This document shows, in pieces, positions 51,589-59,957 of a stretch of DNA of 64,000 nucleotides (within the stretch, counting starts at the first letter, position 1; the number at the start of each line of letters is the position of its first letter). Location of the stretch: assembly GCF_040683095.1 (NCBI RefSeq), contig NZ_JBFBCI010000021.1, positions 55,575 through 119,574 of the forward strand, read 5' to 3'. The notes beneath the pieces are model-generated. The model was given only the letters and a program-made list of their open reading frames with translations. It did not search any database and had not been told where the DNA came from. A program made the position numbers and the translations under genes. This DNA is from Sphaerisporangium sp040683095 (GTDB lineage Bacteria > Actinomycetota > Actinomycetes > Streptosporangiales > Streptosporangiaceae).

Positions 51589-52560
51589 TCAGGAAAAGTG
51601 CCTGCGGGGGTTGTCCACGAGCATCTGGTGGATCTGGGCCTCGGTGACGCCTCGTTCGCGCAGGGCGGGGAGCACGTCGTCGTGGATGTGCCCGTAGTGC
51701 CAGTTCGGGGCGAGGTGCTCGACGAGGTAGTCCCACTGGCCGCCGACGATGTCCATGAAGCAGGCGGTGTCGTGGCTGAGCACCATGCGGTCGGCGTAGC
51801 CGCGCGCGCAGAGGCTCACGATCGTGTCCACACGCGACGCGGTGGGGTTGTAGGCGTCCAGGCCGAAGCGGTCCATACCCAGGGTCGCCCCCGTGTCGGC
51901 GAGGCGCATGAGGTGGTCGAGGTCGTTGCTGTCGCCCGAGTGGCCGAGCACGACCTTGGTGAGGTCCACCCCCTCCTCGGTGAACACGTCCACCGCGGCG
52001 ATCCCGGTGTGAGCGTGCGGATTGGTGTGAACGGTGATCGGCACGCCCGTCCGCGCGTGGGTCTTCGCCACGGCGCGCAGGACGCGCTCGACGCCCGGCG
52101 TGAGACCGTGATGGTCGATCGCGCACTTGAGGAACGCCGCCTTCACGCCCGTGCGGGCGATGCCCTCGGTGATGTCCTTCACGAAGTCGTCGACCATGGG
52201 CTCCGGGGCGTCGAACACCGTGCCCGGACCGTGGTGGGAGTACCGGAAGGGCACGTCGGCGAAGGTATAGACGCCGGTGGCGACGATGATGTTGAGCGAG
52301 GGCACCTCGGCGGCGACCCGCTGGATGCGCGGGATGTACCGGCCGATCCCCCAGACCGTCGGGTCGACGATGGTGGACACGCCCCGGGCGACGAGCCGGC
52401 GCAGCTTGGCGATCGCGTCCGCGATGCGGTGCTCCTCGTCCCACCAGTTCCCGGCGCCGTAGTCGCCGAGGCTCTGCGGGTCCACGACGAAGACGTGCTC
52501 GTGCATGAGCGTCTGCCCGAGGGCTCCGGCGTCCACCGGCCCACGGACGGTCTGGACCAT
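51589..52560 (-). CDS. Phosphotriesterase-family metal-dependent hydrolase
   Basis: This protein of about 323 residues is an amidohydrolase-superfamily TIM barrel of the phosphotriesterase family. It has the first metal motif in LMHEHVFV and the carboxylated lysine in KAAFLKCAID. Metal His residues are in ITVHTNPHAH and VVLGHSGDSNDL, and the catalytic Asp is in LSHDTACF, so the whole metal centre is present. Most members are lactonases or have unknown promiscuous esterase activity; true phosphotriesterase activity cannot be assumed. Start at ATG 52560 or 52566. Divergent from mdh. Confidence 0.88.
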   Translation of the reverse strand: MVQTVRGPVDAGALGQTLMHEHVFVVDPQSLGDYGAGNWWDEEHRIADAIAKLRRLVARGVSTIVDPTVWGIGRYIPRIQRVAAEVPSLNIIVATGVYTFADVPFRYSHHGPGTVFDAPEPMVDDFVKDITEGIARTGVKAAFLKCAIDHHGLTPGVERVLRAVAKTHARTGVPITVHTNPHAHTGIAAVDVFTEEGVDLTKVVLGHSGDSNDLDHLMRLADTGATLGMDRFGLDAYNPTASRVDTIVSLCARGYADRMVLSHDTACFMDIVGGQWDYLVEHLAPNWHYGHIHDDVLPALRERGVTEAQIHQMLVDNPRRHFS

Positions 52561-52764
52561 CGGCACGCGGCCTCCCGGCTTAGTCCGGCTTCTTCCGGCG
52601 TCGGAGGGGTGCCCGTACCGTAGATCTCCGGCGACCGCGCGTCAACGAGGCGCGGCGGCGCCCGTCCGCGCCGTCTTGGGCGAACCTGCGTGCGGAGGCC
52701 GGTGTTTCGAGCGGATAGCCTTCGGCTGTTCGGAAACCTTCACACGTCCACGTAGGGAAACGTC

Positions 52765-53751
52765 ATGACGCAGGCTCCCGTCAAGGTCACCGTCACCGGC
52801 GCCGCCGGTCAGATCGGCTACGCGCTGCTCTTCCGCATCGCCTCAGGCCAGCTTCTCGGCCCGGACGTTCCCGTGCGGCTCAGCCTGCTGGAGATCCCGC
52901 AGGCCGTCAAGGCCGCCGAGGGCACGGCCATGGAGCTGGACGACTGCGCGTTCCCGCTGCTCCAGGGCATCGACATCAGCGACGACCCCAACGTCGCCTT
53001 CGACGGCGCCGGCGTCGCGCTGCTGGTGGGCGCCCGCCCGCGCACGGCGGGCATGGAGCGCGGCGACCTGCTCCAGGCCAACGGCGGCATCTTCGGCCCG
53101 CAGGGCAAGGCCATCAACGACCACGCGGCCGACGATGTACGCGTGCTGGTCGTGGGCAACCCGGCCAACACCAACGCGCTGATCGCCCGCTCGCACGCCC
53201 CGGACGTGCCCGCCGAGCGTTTCACCGCGATGACCCGCCTCGACCACAACCGCGCCCTGTCGCAACTCGCCGCCAAGCTGGACGTCCCGGTGACCTCGAT
53301 CTCCAAGATGACGATCTGGGGCAACCACTCGGCGACGCAGTACCCCGACCTGTACAACGCCGAGGTCAACGGCAAGATCGCGGCCGAGCAGGTGGACGAG
53401 GCGTGGCTGCGCGACACCTTCATCCCGACGGTGGCCAAGCGCGGCGCGGCGATCATCGAGGCGCGGGGCGCGTCCTCGGCGGCCTCGGCGGCGAACGCGG
53501 CCATCGACCACGTGTACGACTGGGTGAACGGCACCCCCGAGGGCGACTGGACATCCGTCGCGCTGACCTCCGACGGCTCGTACGGCGTCCCCGAGGGGCT
53601 GATCTCGTCGTTCCCGGCCGTGTCCCGCGGCGGGCGCTGGGAGATCGTCCAGGGCGCGCCGGTCAACGCGTTCTCCCGCGAGCGCATCGACGCTTCGGTG
53701 CGCGAGCTGAGCGAGGAGCGCGACGCCGTGGCCGGGCTCGGGCTCATCTAG
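52765..53751 (+). CDS. mdh: Malate dehydrogenase
   Basis: The 328-residue NAD-dependent enzyme oxidises malate to oxaloacetate in the TCA cycle. It has the Rossmann motif TGAAGQIGYALLFRIASG, VVGNPANTNALI, the substrate segment TRLDHNRALSQLA and the proton-relay WGNHSATQYPDLY. SDGSYGVPEGLISSFP completes the set. All family residues are present and length is typical of the actinobacterial type. It is preceded by a 200-base intergenic region that should hold its promoter. Confidence 0.95.
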   Translation: MTQAPVKVTVTGAAGQIGYALLFRIASGQLLGPDVPVRLSLLEIPQAVKAAEGTAMELDDCAFPLLQGIDISDDPNVAFDGAGVALLVGARPRTAGMERGDLLQANGGIFGPQGKAINDHAADDVRVLVVGNPANTNALIARSHAPDVPAERFTAMTRLDHNRALSQLAAKLDVPVTSISKMTIWGNHSATQYPDLYNAEVNGKIAAEQVDEAWLRDTFIPTVAKRGAAIIEARGASSAASAANAAIDHVYDWVNGTPEGDWTSVALTSDGSYGVPEGLISSFPAVSRGGRWEIVQGAPVNAFSRERIDASVRELSEERDAVAGLGLI

Positions 53752-53789
53752 CCCTGTAGCCGGGCTCGTGTTGATCCGGCTCGGCTGAG

Positions 53790-54470
53790 CTAGATCTTCT
53801 GCAGGACGGCGGCGCTCACGGGCGCGCCCGCGACGGTCTCCCCCGCGGCCTCCACGCGCGCGGGGCGACCGGCGGGGCGGGGCGCGCGCGTGCCCGCGTT
53901 CTTCAGCCCGATCAGGGTGAGGATGACCACTTCCGTCACCACGACCAGGCGCTGGGTGAGGCCCGCGACCCCGGCGCCGGGCTCGACACCGAATGTGCGC
54001 GACGCGTAGGGGATCAGCACCAGGATCAGGAAGACGCCCGCCGCGACGCTGAGGCCGCGCAGGGTCCGGGCGTGCGCGCCACCGCGTCCGGCCATGATGA
54101 GACCCGCCGCGGGCATGCCAACAAAGGCGACAAAGGCCGCGTAGCGGTGGATGCCCCCGGACATGGAGAGCGACACCCCCGGCCTGTCCGTGGGAAACGC
54201 CGCGATCAGCAACATACAGACGCTCCACGCGCCGAGCAGGAGCGCGCACGAGCGCCCGGCGTGCCGCCGGGACATCTCCACGGCGAACAAGGCCGACCCC
54301 ACGGCCAGCAAGGTCAGCGAGACGGGCAGCAGCCAGCCATGGGGGTGGTAGGCGTACTCACTGATCATCCCGTGCAGCGGGTCGAGGTCGGACACGACGT
54401 GGAGCGCGGCCATCGCGACGGCGCCGCCGGCCAGGGTCGCGAAGCCGCCCGCGGTCAAAGGACTTGTCAT
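53790..54470 (-). CDS. DUF998 family membrane protein
   Basis: This 226-residue integral membrane protein has six predicted helices: LAGGAVAMAALHVVSDLDP, LLPVSLTLLAVGSALFAVEM, CALLLGAWSVCMLLIAAFP, YAAFVAFVGMPAAGLIMAG, VAAGVFLILVLIPYA and VVVTEVVILTLIGL. The HGMISEYAYHPHGWLLP and FPTDRPG motifs are DUF998 hallmarks. The C-terminal 35 residues are a cytosolic, Ala/Arg-rich tail. Function of the family is unknown. Confidence 0.85.
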   Translation of the reverse strand: MTSPLTAGGFATLAGGAVAMAALHVVSDLDPLHGMISEYAYHPHGWLLPVSLTLLAVGSALFAVEMSRRHAGRSCALLLGAWSVCMLLIAAFPTDRPGVSLSMSGGIHRYAAFVAFVGMPAAGLIMAGRGGAHARTLRGLSVAAGVFLILVLIPYASRTFGVEPGAGVAGLTQRLVVVTEVVILTLIGLKNAGTRAPRPAGRPARVEAAGETVAGAPVSAAVLQKI

Positions 54471-54728
54471 GTCCTCGACTTTCGCGCCCGGTGACCTGCG
54501 CGGACATCGGAGATCGACCGGATCGAGCCCTGGGCGTGCCCCGGCCCGACCCCGACCTCAGCGTGCCGCCGTCAGGGGCCGGATCAGGGTCCGGCCCCGG
54601 TACCTGCGAGAACGCGACCCGGGGTCCTCGGGGTATGGGTGAGTCTCACCCGGCCGGAACTACCCGGGAAAGGGCAAGATATCTGAGCAATAGGTGACGC
54701 GTGCGAACGGACCCCGAAAAGCCCAGTG

Positions 54729-54754
54729 GCCCGTACCGGCGATGCGGTACGGGC
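54729..54754 (-). terminator. Terminator of cspA
   Basis: On the minus strand GCCCGTACC and GGTACGGGC make a perfect 9-base stem with an 8-base loop, followed by CACTGGGCTTTTCGG, 16 bases after the cspA stop. The T run fits intrinsic termination. Confidence 0.85.
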
Positions 54755-54770
54755 TCAGGTGAGATTCAGG

Positions 54771-54974
54771 TCAGATGACGGTGACCTGCTCGGCCTGCGG
54801 ACCCTTGGCGCCCTGCACGGTCACGAACGTGACCCGCTGGTTCTCGTCCAGACTGCGGTAGCCACCCGAGGTGATCGCCGAGTAGTGCACGAAAACATCG
54901 GCACTACCGTCGTCCGGAGCGATGAAACCAAAGCCCTTTTCGGCGTTGAACCACTTGACGGTGCCTTCAGACAA
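54771..54974 (-). CDS. cspA: Cold-shock protein (CspA family)
   Basis: The 67-residue OB-fold RNA chaperone starts at TTG 54974 with SEGTVKWFNAEKGFGFIAPD. RNP1 is KGFGFI, RNP2 is VFVHYSAI, and the end is GPQAEQVTVI. TTG is chosen because family length requires it, GGGAG lies within ten bases upstream, and no ATG or GTG is in position. It melts RNA secondary structure and is usually abundant. A long leader of lower GC upstream is typical of cold-shock mRNAs. Confidence 0.92.
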   Translation of the reverse strand: MSEGTVKWFNAEKGFGFIAPDDGSADVFVHYSAITSGGYRSLDENQRVTFVTVQGAKGPQAEQVTVI

Positions 54975-55399
54975 CTGCTTTCTCCCTGGTAAGAGCTTCA
55001 CCGGGTCGCCGGGGCGGCGACTCGGGGCTGCATAGCGGACCTTACCCTGCATCCACGTTAACCACGAGAGAAGCAGAACGACCGCTGTCAGGAAACTTCC
55101 CGCGGGCGCTTTATAAAAAGACGTTCGAGGAAACTACGACTGCAACATGGCCGACCCTACATGGTGCCCGCGCCGATCTCAAACGCGTCCGGCGTGTCGC
55201 CTCACACCTCGTGCATTGGGATGCTTTTGGTCTCAAATAAACTGACATACCGCCAAAAATGCATCAACGTGTTCGTGGCGTTCAGGTATCCTCCCGAAGG
55301 ACCCGCTGGGCGACGGCGAAGGCCGCGTTCGCCGCCGCCGCCCCCGCCTCGCGCGGCCCAGGCGGAGGAGGAGGCTCCGCCGGGGCCGCGCGGGCGTGC
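54975..55399. other. 425-base region: cspA leader and APH gene 3' flank
   Basis: The part next to cspA (to about 55130) is probably its untranslated leader. Farther up, 55220-55260 is AT-rich (CAAATAAACTGACATACCGC), a candidate promoter zone for cspA. No gene is evident; plus-strand frames here are Pro/Ala/Gly-rich low-complexity artefacts. Confidence 0.5.
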
Positions 55400-56296
55400 T
55401 CAGGCAGGTTCGGTGAGGTACCAGCGGGCCTGGCCGTCGCCCCGGGTCAGCGAGTCGAGCCGCCGGGGCAGTTCCTTGCGCGAGAACGGGTCGCGGGTGG
55501 CGTTGCGGATGTGGATGCCGATGGCGTACATGTCCCTGACCTCCATCAGGGTGGGGTAGCCGTGCCATCCGCGCAGGTCGGAGCCGTACGCGCCGGCGAA
55601 CTCGTCCACGTCGGCCTCCGTCAGGCCGAACCGCCGCTGGCCGTGGTAGGTGTGCACGAGGTCCCACTCGCGGGGGCCGACCGCGACGCCGTCCCAGTCG
55701 CAGAGGACCGCGTGGCCGTCGCTGCAGCGCAGCAGGTTGTCGATCCAGGCGTCGCCGTGCAGCAGCACCGCGGGCGCGTCCGTCTCCAGCGACTCCCACC
55801 GCGTGGTCAGCTCGTCCACCCGGTCGCGCAGCCAGGCGCGCTGGCACGGCGACAGCACCTCCTTGCCGTGCTCGACCGAGTGGCGTACCTCGGCCAGCGG
55901 GTCGGCGAGCCGCTTCAGCGGGAACGGCGGCACCGGCAGCAGGTGGAGGCTGCGCAGGATCTTGCCGAGCTGCCGGGTGGTCGGCCGCCCGCTCGCGGGC
56001 ACGTAGTGCCAGAACGTCACGACCCGCCCGTCGTACACCAGCGGCTGGTCGCACAGCTCGTCGGCCGGCCGGACCGTGGGGAACCCCTGGCCGGCGAGCC
56101 AGCGGGCGACCGCCAGCACGACGGGCAGCCGCGTCAGCGCGTCCGGCGCGGTGGCGATGCGGACGACGATCTCGTCGCGCAGCTTGAACACCGCGTTGCT
56201 GCGCACCCGGAGCAGGCGGGCGTCCCGGGCGTCGAGGCCGACGCTCTCACACACCTCTGCGAGGATCGCGGTGGCCTCGTCCGCCAGCATGTTCAT
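55400..56296 (-). CDS. Aminoglycoside phosphotransferase (APH) family kinase
   Basis: The 298-residue protein has an APH/choline-kinase fold. The catalytic loop VLLHGDAWIDNLL contains H-x-D...N, the metal-binding motif is LCDWDGVAVG, and the N-terminal lobe has LLRVRSNAVFKLRDEIVVRI. It starts at ATG 56296, overlapping the stop of the XRE-TPR regulator (ATGA). These pairs are widespread in actinomycetes and are not resistance genes as a rule; the phosphorylated substrate is unknown. Coupled translation suggests joint function. Confidence 0.88.
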   Translation of the reverse strand: MNMLADEATAILAEVCESVGLDARDARLLRVRSNAVFKLRDEIVVRIATAPDALTRLPVVLAVARWLAGQGFPTVRPADELCDQPLVYDGRVVTFWHYVPASGRPTTRQLGKILRSLHLLPVPPFPLKRLADPLAEVRHSVEHGKEVLSPCQRAWLRDRVDELTTRWESLETDAPAVLLHGDAWIDNLLRCSDGHAVLCDWDGVAVGPREWDLVHTYHGQRRFGLTEADVDEFAGAYGSDLRGWHGYPTLMEVRDMYAIGIHIRNATRDPFSRKELPRRLDSLTRGDGQARWYLTEPA

Positions 56297-57777
56297 GGGC
56301 GTTCCAAGGCGAGTTGGGGGCCGGACTCCGCCAGCAGGTCGTGCAGGTGCCGGGCGGCGGGTGTTCGCCGGTTCCCGCGCGGGATCATCGACATCAGCGC
56401 GCGCGCCCGGGTCACCACGATCGAGGTGCGGTGCTCGGGCGGCACCTGTGTCAGCGCCTGCTCGGCGAGCCGGCAGGCCTCGTCGTAGCCGCCCTCCCGG
56501 GCGATGTGCGCGGCCTGGTCGAGCAGGACGAGCGCCGGGTCGATGGTGTACGGGCTCGCGGAGCGGGAGATCCACTCCTGTACCTGCTCGGCCTCGCCCA
56601 GTTCGATGAGCGTACCCATGCGGTAGAACTGCAGCCGCCGCTCGGAGAAGCGGAACGCCAGGTGGTCGGTGCCCTCGCGCGGCATGCGCGAGAAGATGCG
56701 CTCGGCCTCGGCGAGCGCCACACGGGCCGCCTGGTGCTCGCCTATGCGCGCCAGGGCCCGCGCCTCGGCCGCCGCGCCGAGCGCCGCGGGGGAACTTGGA
56801 GCGCTCCCGGCGAGCATCCGGGCCTCGCGGGCGAGCCGAACGGTCTCGGTGAGGTCGCCGTAGTAGTACGGCAGCATGGCCTCCTGCGCCCTGACCAGCG
56901 CGCGCAGGCGCACCTCGCCCATGTCGTCGGAGGCGGCGCGCGCCGTGCCGTACCACGCGTGGGCCTGCCGGGTGTCGCCGAGTTTCATGAGCGCGTCGGC
57001 CGACAGCAGGGCGAGCATCGTGGTGGCGTTCAGCAGGCGCCGCTGGGTGACTGCGGGCTGGCGCGCGGCGACCAGCCTGCGGACGTCGCCGAGCTCCAGC
57101 ATCAGGCGGTAGAGCATCGGCAGCGGCGCGCTCTTGATGTACTCGCGGCGGTAGCGCAGGACCTGCTCGTCCAGGCGGTCGAGCTGGTCCTCGGTGATGG
57201 TGCCGGAGGCCAGCGTGCGGTCCATGTCCTGGCGCGTGCGCTCGACCTCGGCGAGCAGGCGGCCGTTGAGGGGCAGCCCCGAGCTGAGCAGCGCGTGGTG
57301 GAACAGCGCGCGGCGCTCGCTTTCGTCGTCCAGGTCGGCGGGGGCGGCGCGGGTGGGCTGGGGGATGGTGTCCTCGCCCGGGAGCGTCTGCTGGGCCGCG
57401 GCGACGACCACGACCTTCGCGCCGTCGCCGTCGTCGCAGTAGTCGGCGGCCAGGCCGAGCCGCACGGCGTTGGCGGAGTACAGCCGGGCGATCTGGTCGA
57501 TGGTCTGGGGACGTGGACGGGCGCGGTTGTTCTCCCAGGCGTTGAGCAGGTCGATGCTCGCCCGGGGAAGGCCCAGCGAGTGCGTCTCGCAGAGCCGTTC
57601 GAGCTCTTCGATCGCCTGGCGCGCGGACCACCCGCGTGCCAGCCGGTGGGCTTTGAGCAGGCTCACCCCGCAACAGCCGTGGATGGCCTGGGCGGTCTGC
57701 CACAGGGTCCACTGCTGTGCCGCGGCTTGTTCTCGCCAGCGTCTGGCACACGCCGGGGAGTGTTCTCCACGGGCCAT
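56293..57777 (-). CDS. XRE-type HTH regulator with TPR-like C-terminal domain
   Basis: The 494-residue protein has an N-terminal XRE HTH (SLLKAHRLARGWSARQAIEE, then LPRASIDLLNAWENNRARPR). A helical TPR-like region follows, covering most of the rest (LLSADALMKLGDTRQAHAWY, AEARALARIGEHQAARVALA and LIELGEAEQVQEWI). ATG 57777 follows GGGGGG at six bases; GTG 57795 would add six residues. It is probably a cytoplasmic signal-responsive regulator. It is co-translated with the APH-like kinase and divergent from the small gene at 58019. Confidence 0.86.
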   Translation of the reverse strand: MARGEHSPACARRWREQAAAQQWTLWQTAQAIHGCCGVSLLKAHRLARGWSARQAIEELERLCETHSLGLPRASIDLLNAWENNRARPRPQTIDQIARLYSANAVRLGLAADYCDDGDGAKVVVVAAAQQTLPGEDTIPQPTRAAPADLDDESERRALFHHALLSSGLPLNGRLLAEVERTRQDMDRTLASGTITEDQLDRLDEQVLRYRREYIKSAPLPMLYRLMLELGDVRRLVAARQPAVTQRRLLNATTMLALLSADALMKLGDTRQAHAWYGTARAASDDMGEVRLRALVRAQEAMLPYYYGDLTETVRLAREARMLAGSAPSSPAALGAAAEARALARIGEHQAARVALAEAERIFSRMPREGTDHLAFRFSERRLQFYRMGTLIELGEAEQVQEWISRSASPYTIDPALVLLDQAAHIAREGGYDEACRLAEQALTQVPPEHRTSIVVTRARALMSMIPRGNRRTPAARHLHDLLAESGPQLALERP

Positions 57778-58018
57778 CTGTCGCCCCCCCGCCACTGAGG
57801 TGTTGGCCTTACGGATGTTTCCCCGATGTTAACGAGCCGGCACCTAATGGCCCCGGCCGTTATGGGACTGATGCACGGGCACCCGCGTGCTTTCCACGTA
57901 AACCTGGGTTCCATTCGACGGTATTCCACTTATCAGTGGATTTGCTCGGATTGCCGGTCGGTGGCGCCGGGGCCAGTCTGGTCCCCATCCGGTCCCCCTC
58001 TCCCGGTTGGAGACCCCG

Positions 58019-58318
58019 ATGAAGACGGCAGACTCAGGCACTCAGTCGGCTGAAGCCCTCGACCACCTGGAACGACTCGCCGCGCAACTGGAGGCGCACG
58101 CCTTCCAGGTTCGCCTGACGGCGCGCGCCGGACTCTATCCACGCCTCCGCGTGATCAACCCGATGGCTCCGGCGGTCACCGAGGACGTCCTCGCCGCCAA
58201 CGCCGCCGACGGCGAGTGGTGGTTCTGGCTCTCGTGGGCGGGCCGCATCGGCCACGCCTCCGACATCGTCACGGCGGCGGAACGCATCGCGAGCGTTCTG
58301 CACGTCATGCGCCGCTGA
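58019..58318 (+). CDS. Conserved small hypothetical protein next to the XRE-TPR/APH pair
   Basis: The 99-residue product reads ALDHLERLAAQLEAHAFQVR, then LTARAGLYPRLRVINPMAPA and WWFWLSWAGRIGHASDIVTA. The pattern is known to me as a small actinobacterial protein encoded next to XRE-type regulators, function unknown. ATG 58019 is preferred; TTG 58007 is in frame. A CCACT-TATC-AGTGG inverted repeat near 57928 lies in the divergent promoter region. Confidence 0.75.
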   Translation: MKTADSGTQSAEALDHLERLAAQLEAHAFQVRLTARAGLYPRLRVINPMAPAVTEDVLAANAADGEWWFWLSWAGRIGHASDIVTAAERIASVLHVMRR

Positions 58319-58457
58319 CCGTCTTGACCCGCTCCCGGGGTTCTCGCCATTTGCTGATCGACTCGCGGCACACTTCACATTTCCGGAGGTTCTCCGCGTT
58401 TCACGGCCTCCAGGAGGCGCCCACCTTCTGAGCCCGGGGATTCCCGGCCCGATACCC

Positions 58458-58492
58458 GGACGGCTCGCGCGTGCCCACCGCGCGAGCCGTCC
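58458..58492 (+). terminator. Long perfect hairpin downstream of the small gene
   Basis: GGACGGCTCGCGCG and CGCGCGAGCCGTCC form a perfect 14-base stem with loop TGCCCAC. It lies 140 bases after the stop and in front of the lipoprotein gene. There is no T-tract, but the stem is strong enough to act as an actinomycete terminator. Confidence 0.7.
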
Positions 58493-58644
58493 GCGCGTTC
58501 CGTGATCAAACTGATTAGCCGGAACATTTCCGCTGATTCACGCTACAAGAGTGACGCCCAAAAGATCATCATCGGCTGCGAACGGCGGCTGACAACGGCG
58601 CTTCGGTGGCGGAGGCCCGTCACTTCCTGCGAGCATGCCGTGAC

Positions 58645-59862
58645 ATGAGGATCACACGCCGGTGGCCGGTGGCGATGGCCTGCCTCGCTCTCGCGACGGC
58701 GTGCGGCGGTGGCCCCGAGACCCCCGCCGAAGGGGCGTCGGCGCCCAGGACGTCCACGATGTCCGAAATCGACACCCCCACCCCCGTCCCCACGCCGTCC
58801 CCCGTCCCGGCGTCGGAGTGGAAGCCCGCCGGGAACGCCCGCCTGACGAGCGCCGCCGCCCTGCGGGAGATCGCGGCGACCGGCCCGCGGGACGCCTGGG
58901 CCGTCGGCTACCAGCGCAGCGCCGAGGACAGGGAGGGCACCCCGGCGCTCCAGCACTGGGACGGCGTCCGCTGGACGCAGACGGCGGTCAGCGAGAACGA
59001 CGCCTGGCACCTCGTCGGCGTGAGCGCGGCCTCCCCCTCCGACGCGTGGATCGTCGGCAACGCCCGCGGGCCGTACGCCGCGCACTGGGACGGTCTCCGC
59101 TGGCGGGGGTGGCATCCGTACGGCGACGCCGAGGACTACCATCTCACCGACGTCACGACCGGGCGCGCCGGCACGTGGTTCGCGGGCCGCAGCTCCACGC
59201 AGGGCCTGATCGCGCGCTGGACCGGCCGGGGCTTCCGCACCATCCTGCGCGCGGACGGGCAGTTCCTGAGCATCACCGCCGCGCCCGGGCACGTGTGGGC
59301 GGTGGGCTCGGACGTTCCGGCCTCCACCAACGGGCCGGAGCAGGGCATGCCGATGATCTGGCACGGCAGAGCCGTGTCGGGGCCCGAGATCCAGTCCTGG
59401 GAGCGCATCACCCTCCCCGAGATCACCGGCGGGGTACTGCGCGACGTGTGGATGATCTCGCCGTCCGACGTGTGGGCGGTCGGCGGCGTGATCTCACCGG
59501 ACGGCGCGGCGGAGATCCCGCTGGTCCTCCACTGGGACGGCACGACCTGGGGGCGGGCCGGGGTGCCGGTCTCCCGGGGCGGCCTCCAGGGGGTCACCGC
59601 GTTCGGCGCCGGCGACGTCTGGCTCAGCGGGGCGGACGACTCCCAGCCGGGCAGGCCGCTGTTCCTCCACTTCGACGGGCGCTCCTGGACGGCGTCGTAC
59701 GGCCCGCTGCTGCGCGCCTGGCGAGAGGAGCAGCCGTACACGGCGTCCCACCTCGTACGGGTCACCCGCGTGGCCCACGTGCCGGGAACGTCCCGGCTGT
59801 GGGCGGTGGGGTCGGTCGGGGAAGGCGACGACGAGGATGACTTCGTCCTGACCCGCGGCTGA
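58645..59862 (+). CDS. Secreted lipoprotein with beta-propeller-like repeats
   Basis: The 405-residue product starts at ATG 58645 with a signal peptide RITRRWPVAMACLALATACG whose Cys is a probable lipidation site (ATAC, slightly atypical). A Thr/Pro linker (TPTPVPTPSPVPAS) leads to repeated blades with DAWAVG, DAWIVG, HVWAVGS, DVWAVGG and DVWLSG, each near a HWDG or HFDG turn. This suggests a six- or seven-bladed propeller on the cell surface. No catalytic motif was seen. Function unknown. Confidence 0.8.
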   Translation: MRITRRWPVAMACLALATACGGGPETPAEGASAPRTSTMSEIDTPTPVPTPSPVPASEWKPAGNARLTSAAALREIAATGPRDAWAVGYQRSAEDREGTPALQHWDGVRWTQTAVSENDAWHLVGVSAASPSDAWIVGNARGPYAAHWDGLRWRGWHPYGDAEDYHLTDVTTGRAGTWFAGRSSTQGLIARWTGRGFRTILRADGQFLSITAAPGHVWAVGSDVPASTNGPEQGMPMIWHGRAVSGPEIQSWERITLPEITGGVLRDVWMISPSDVWAVGGVISPDGAAEIPLVLHWDGTTWGRAGVPVSRGGLQGVTAFGAGDVWLSGADDSQPGRPLFLHFDGRSWTASYGPLLRAWREEQPYTASHLVRVTRVAHVPGTSRLWAVGSVGEGDDEDDFVLTRG

Positions 59863-59957
59863 CCAATCCGGCCATTCCGGCCATTCAGGGGTCCCGACCT
59901 GCGGCGGAGCCGCAATTGATTGGAGGAGCGGCCGCGATCTCTGCGAGCATGTCAGGC

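Noticed and set aside
55161..55559. Plus-strand frame upstream of the APH gene end
   Set aside because: Low-complexity Pro/Ala/Gly translation antisense to the APH gene 3' end; no coding evidence.
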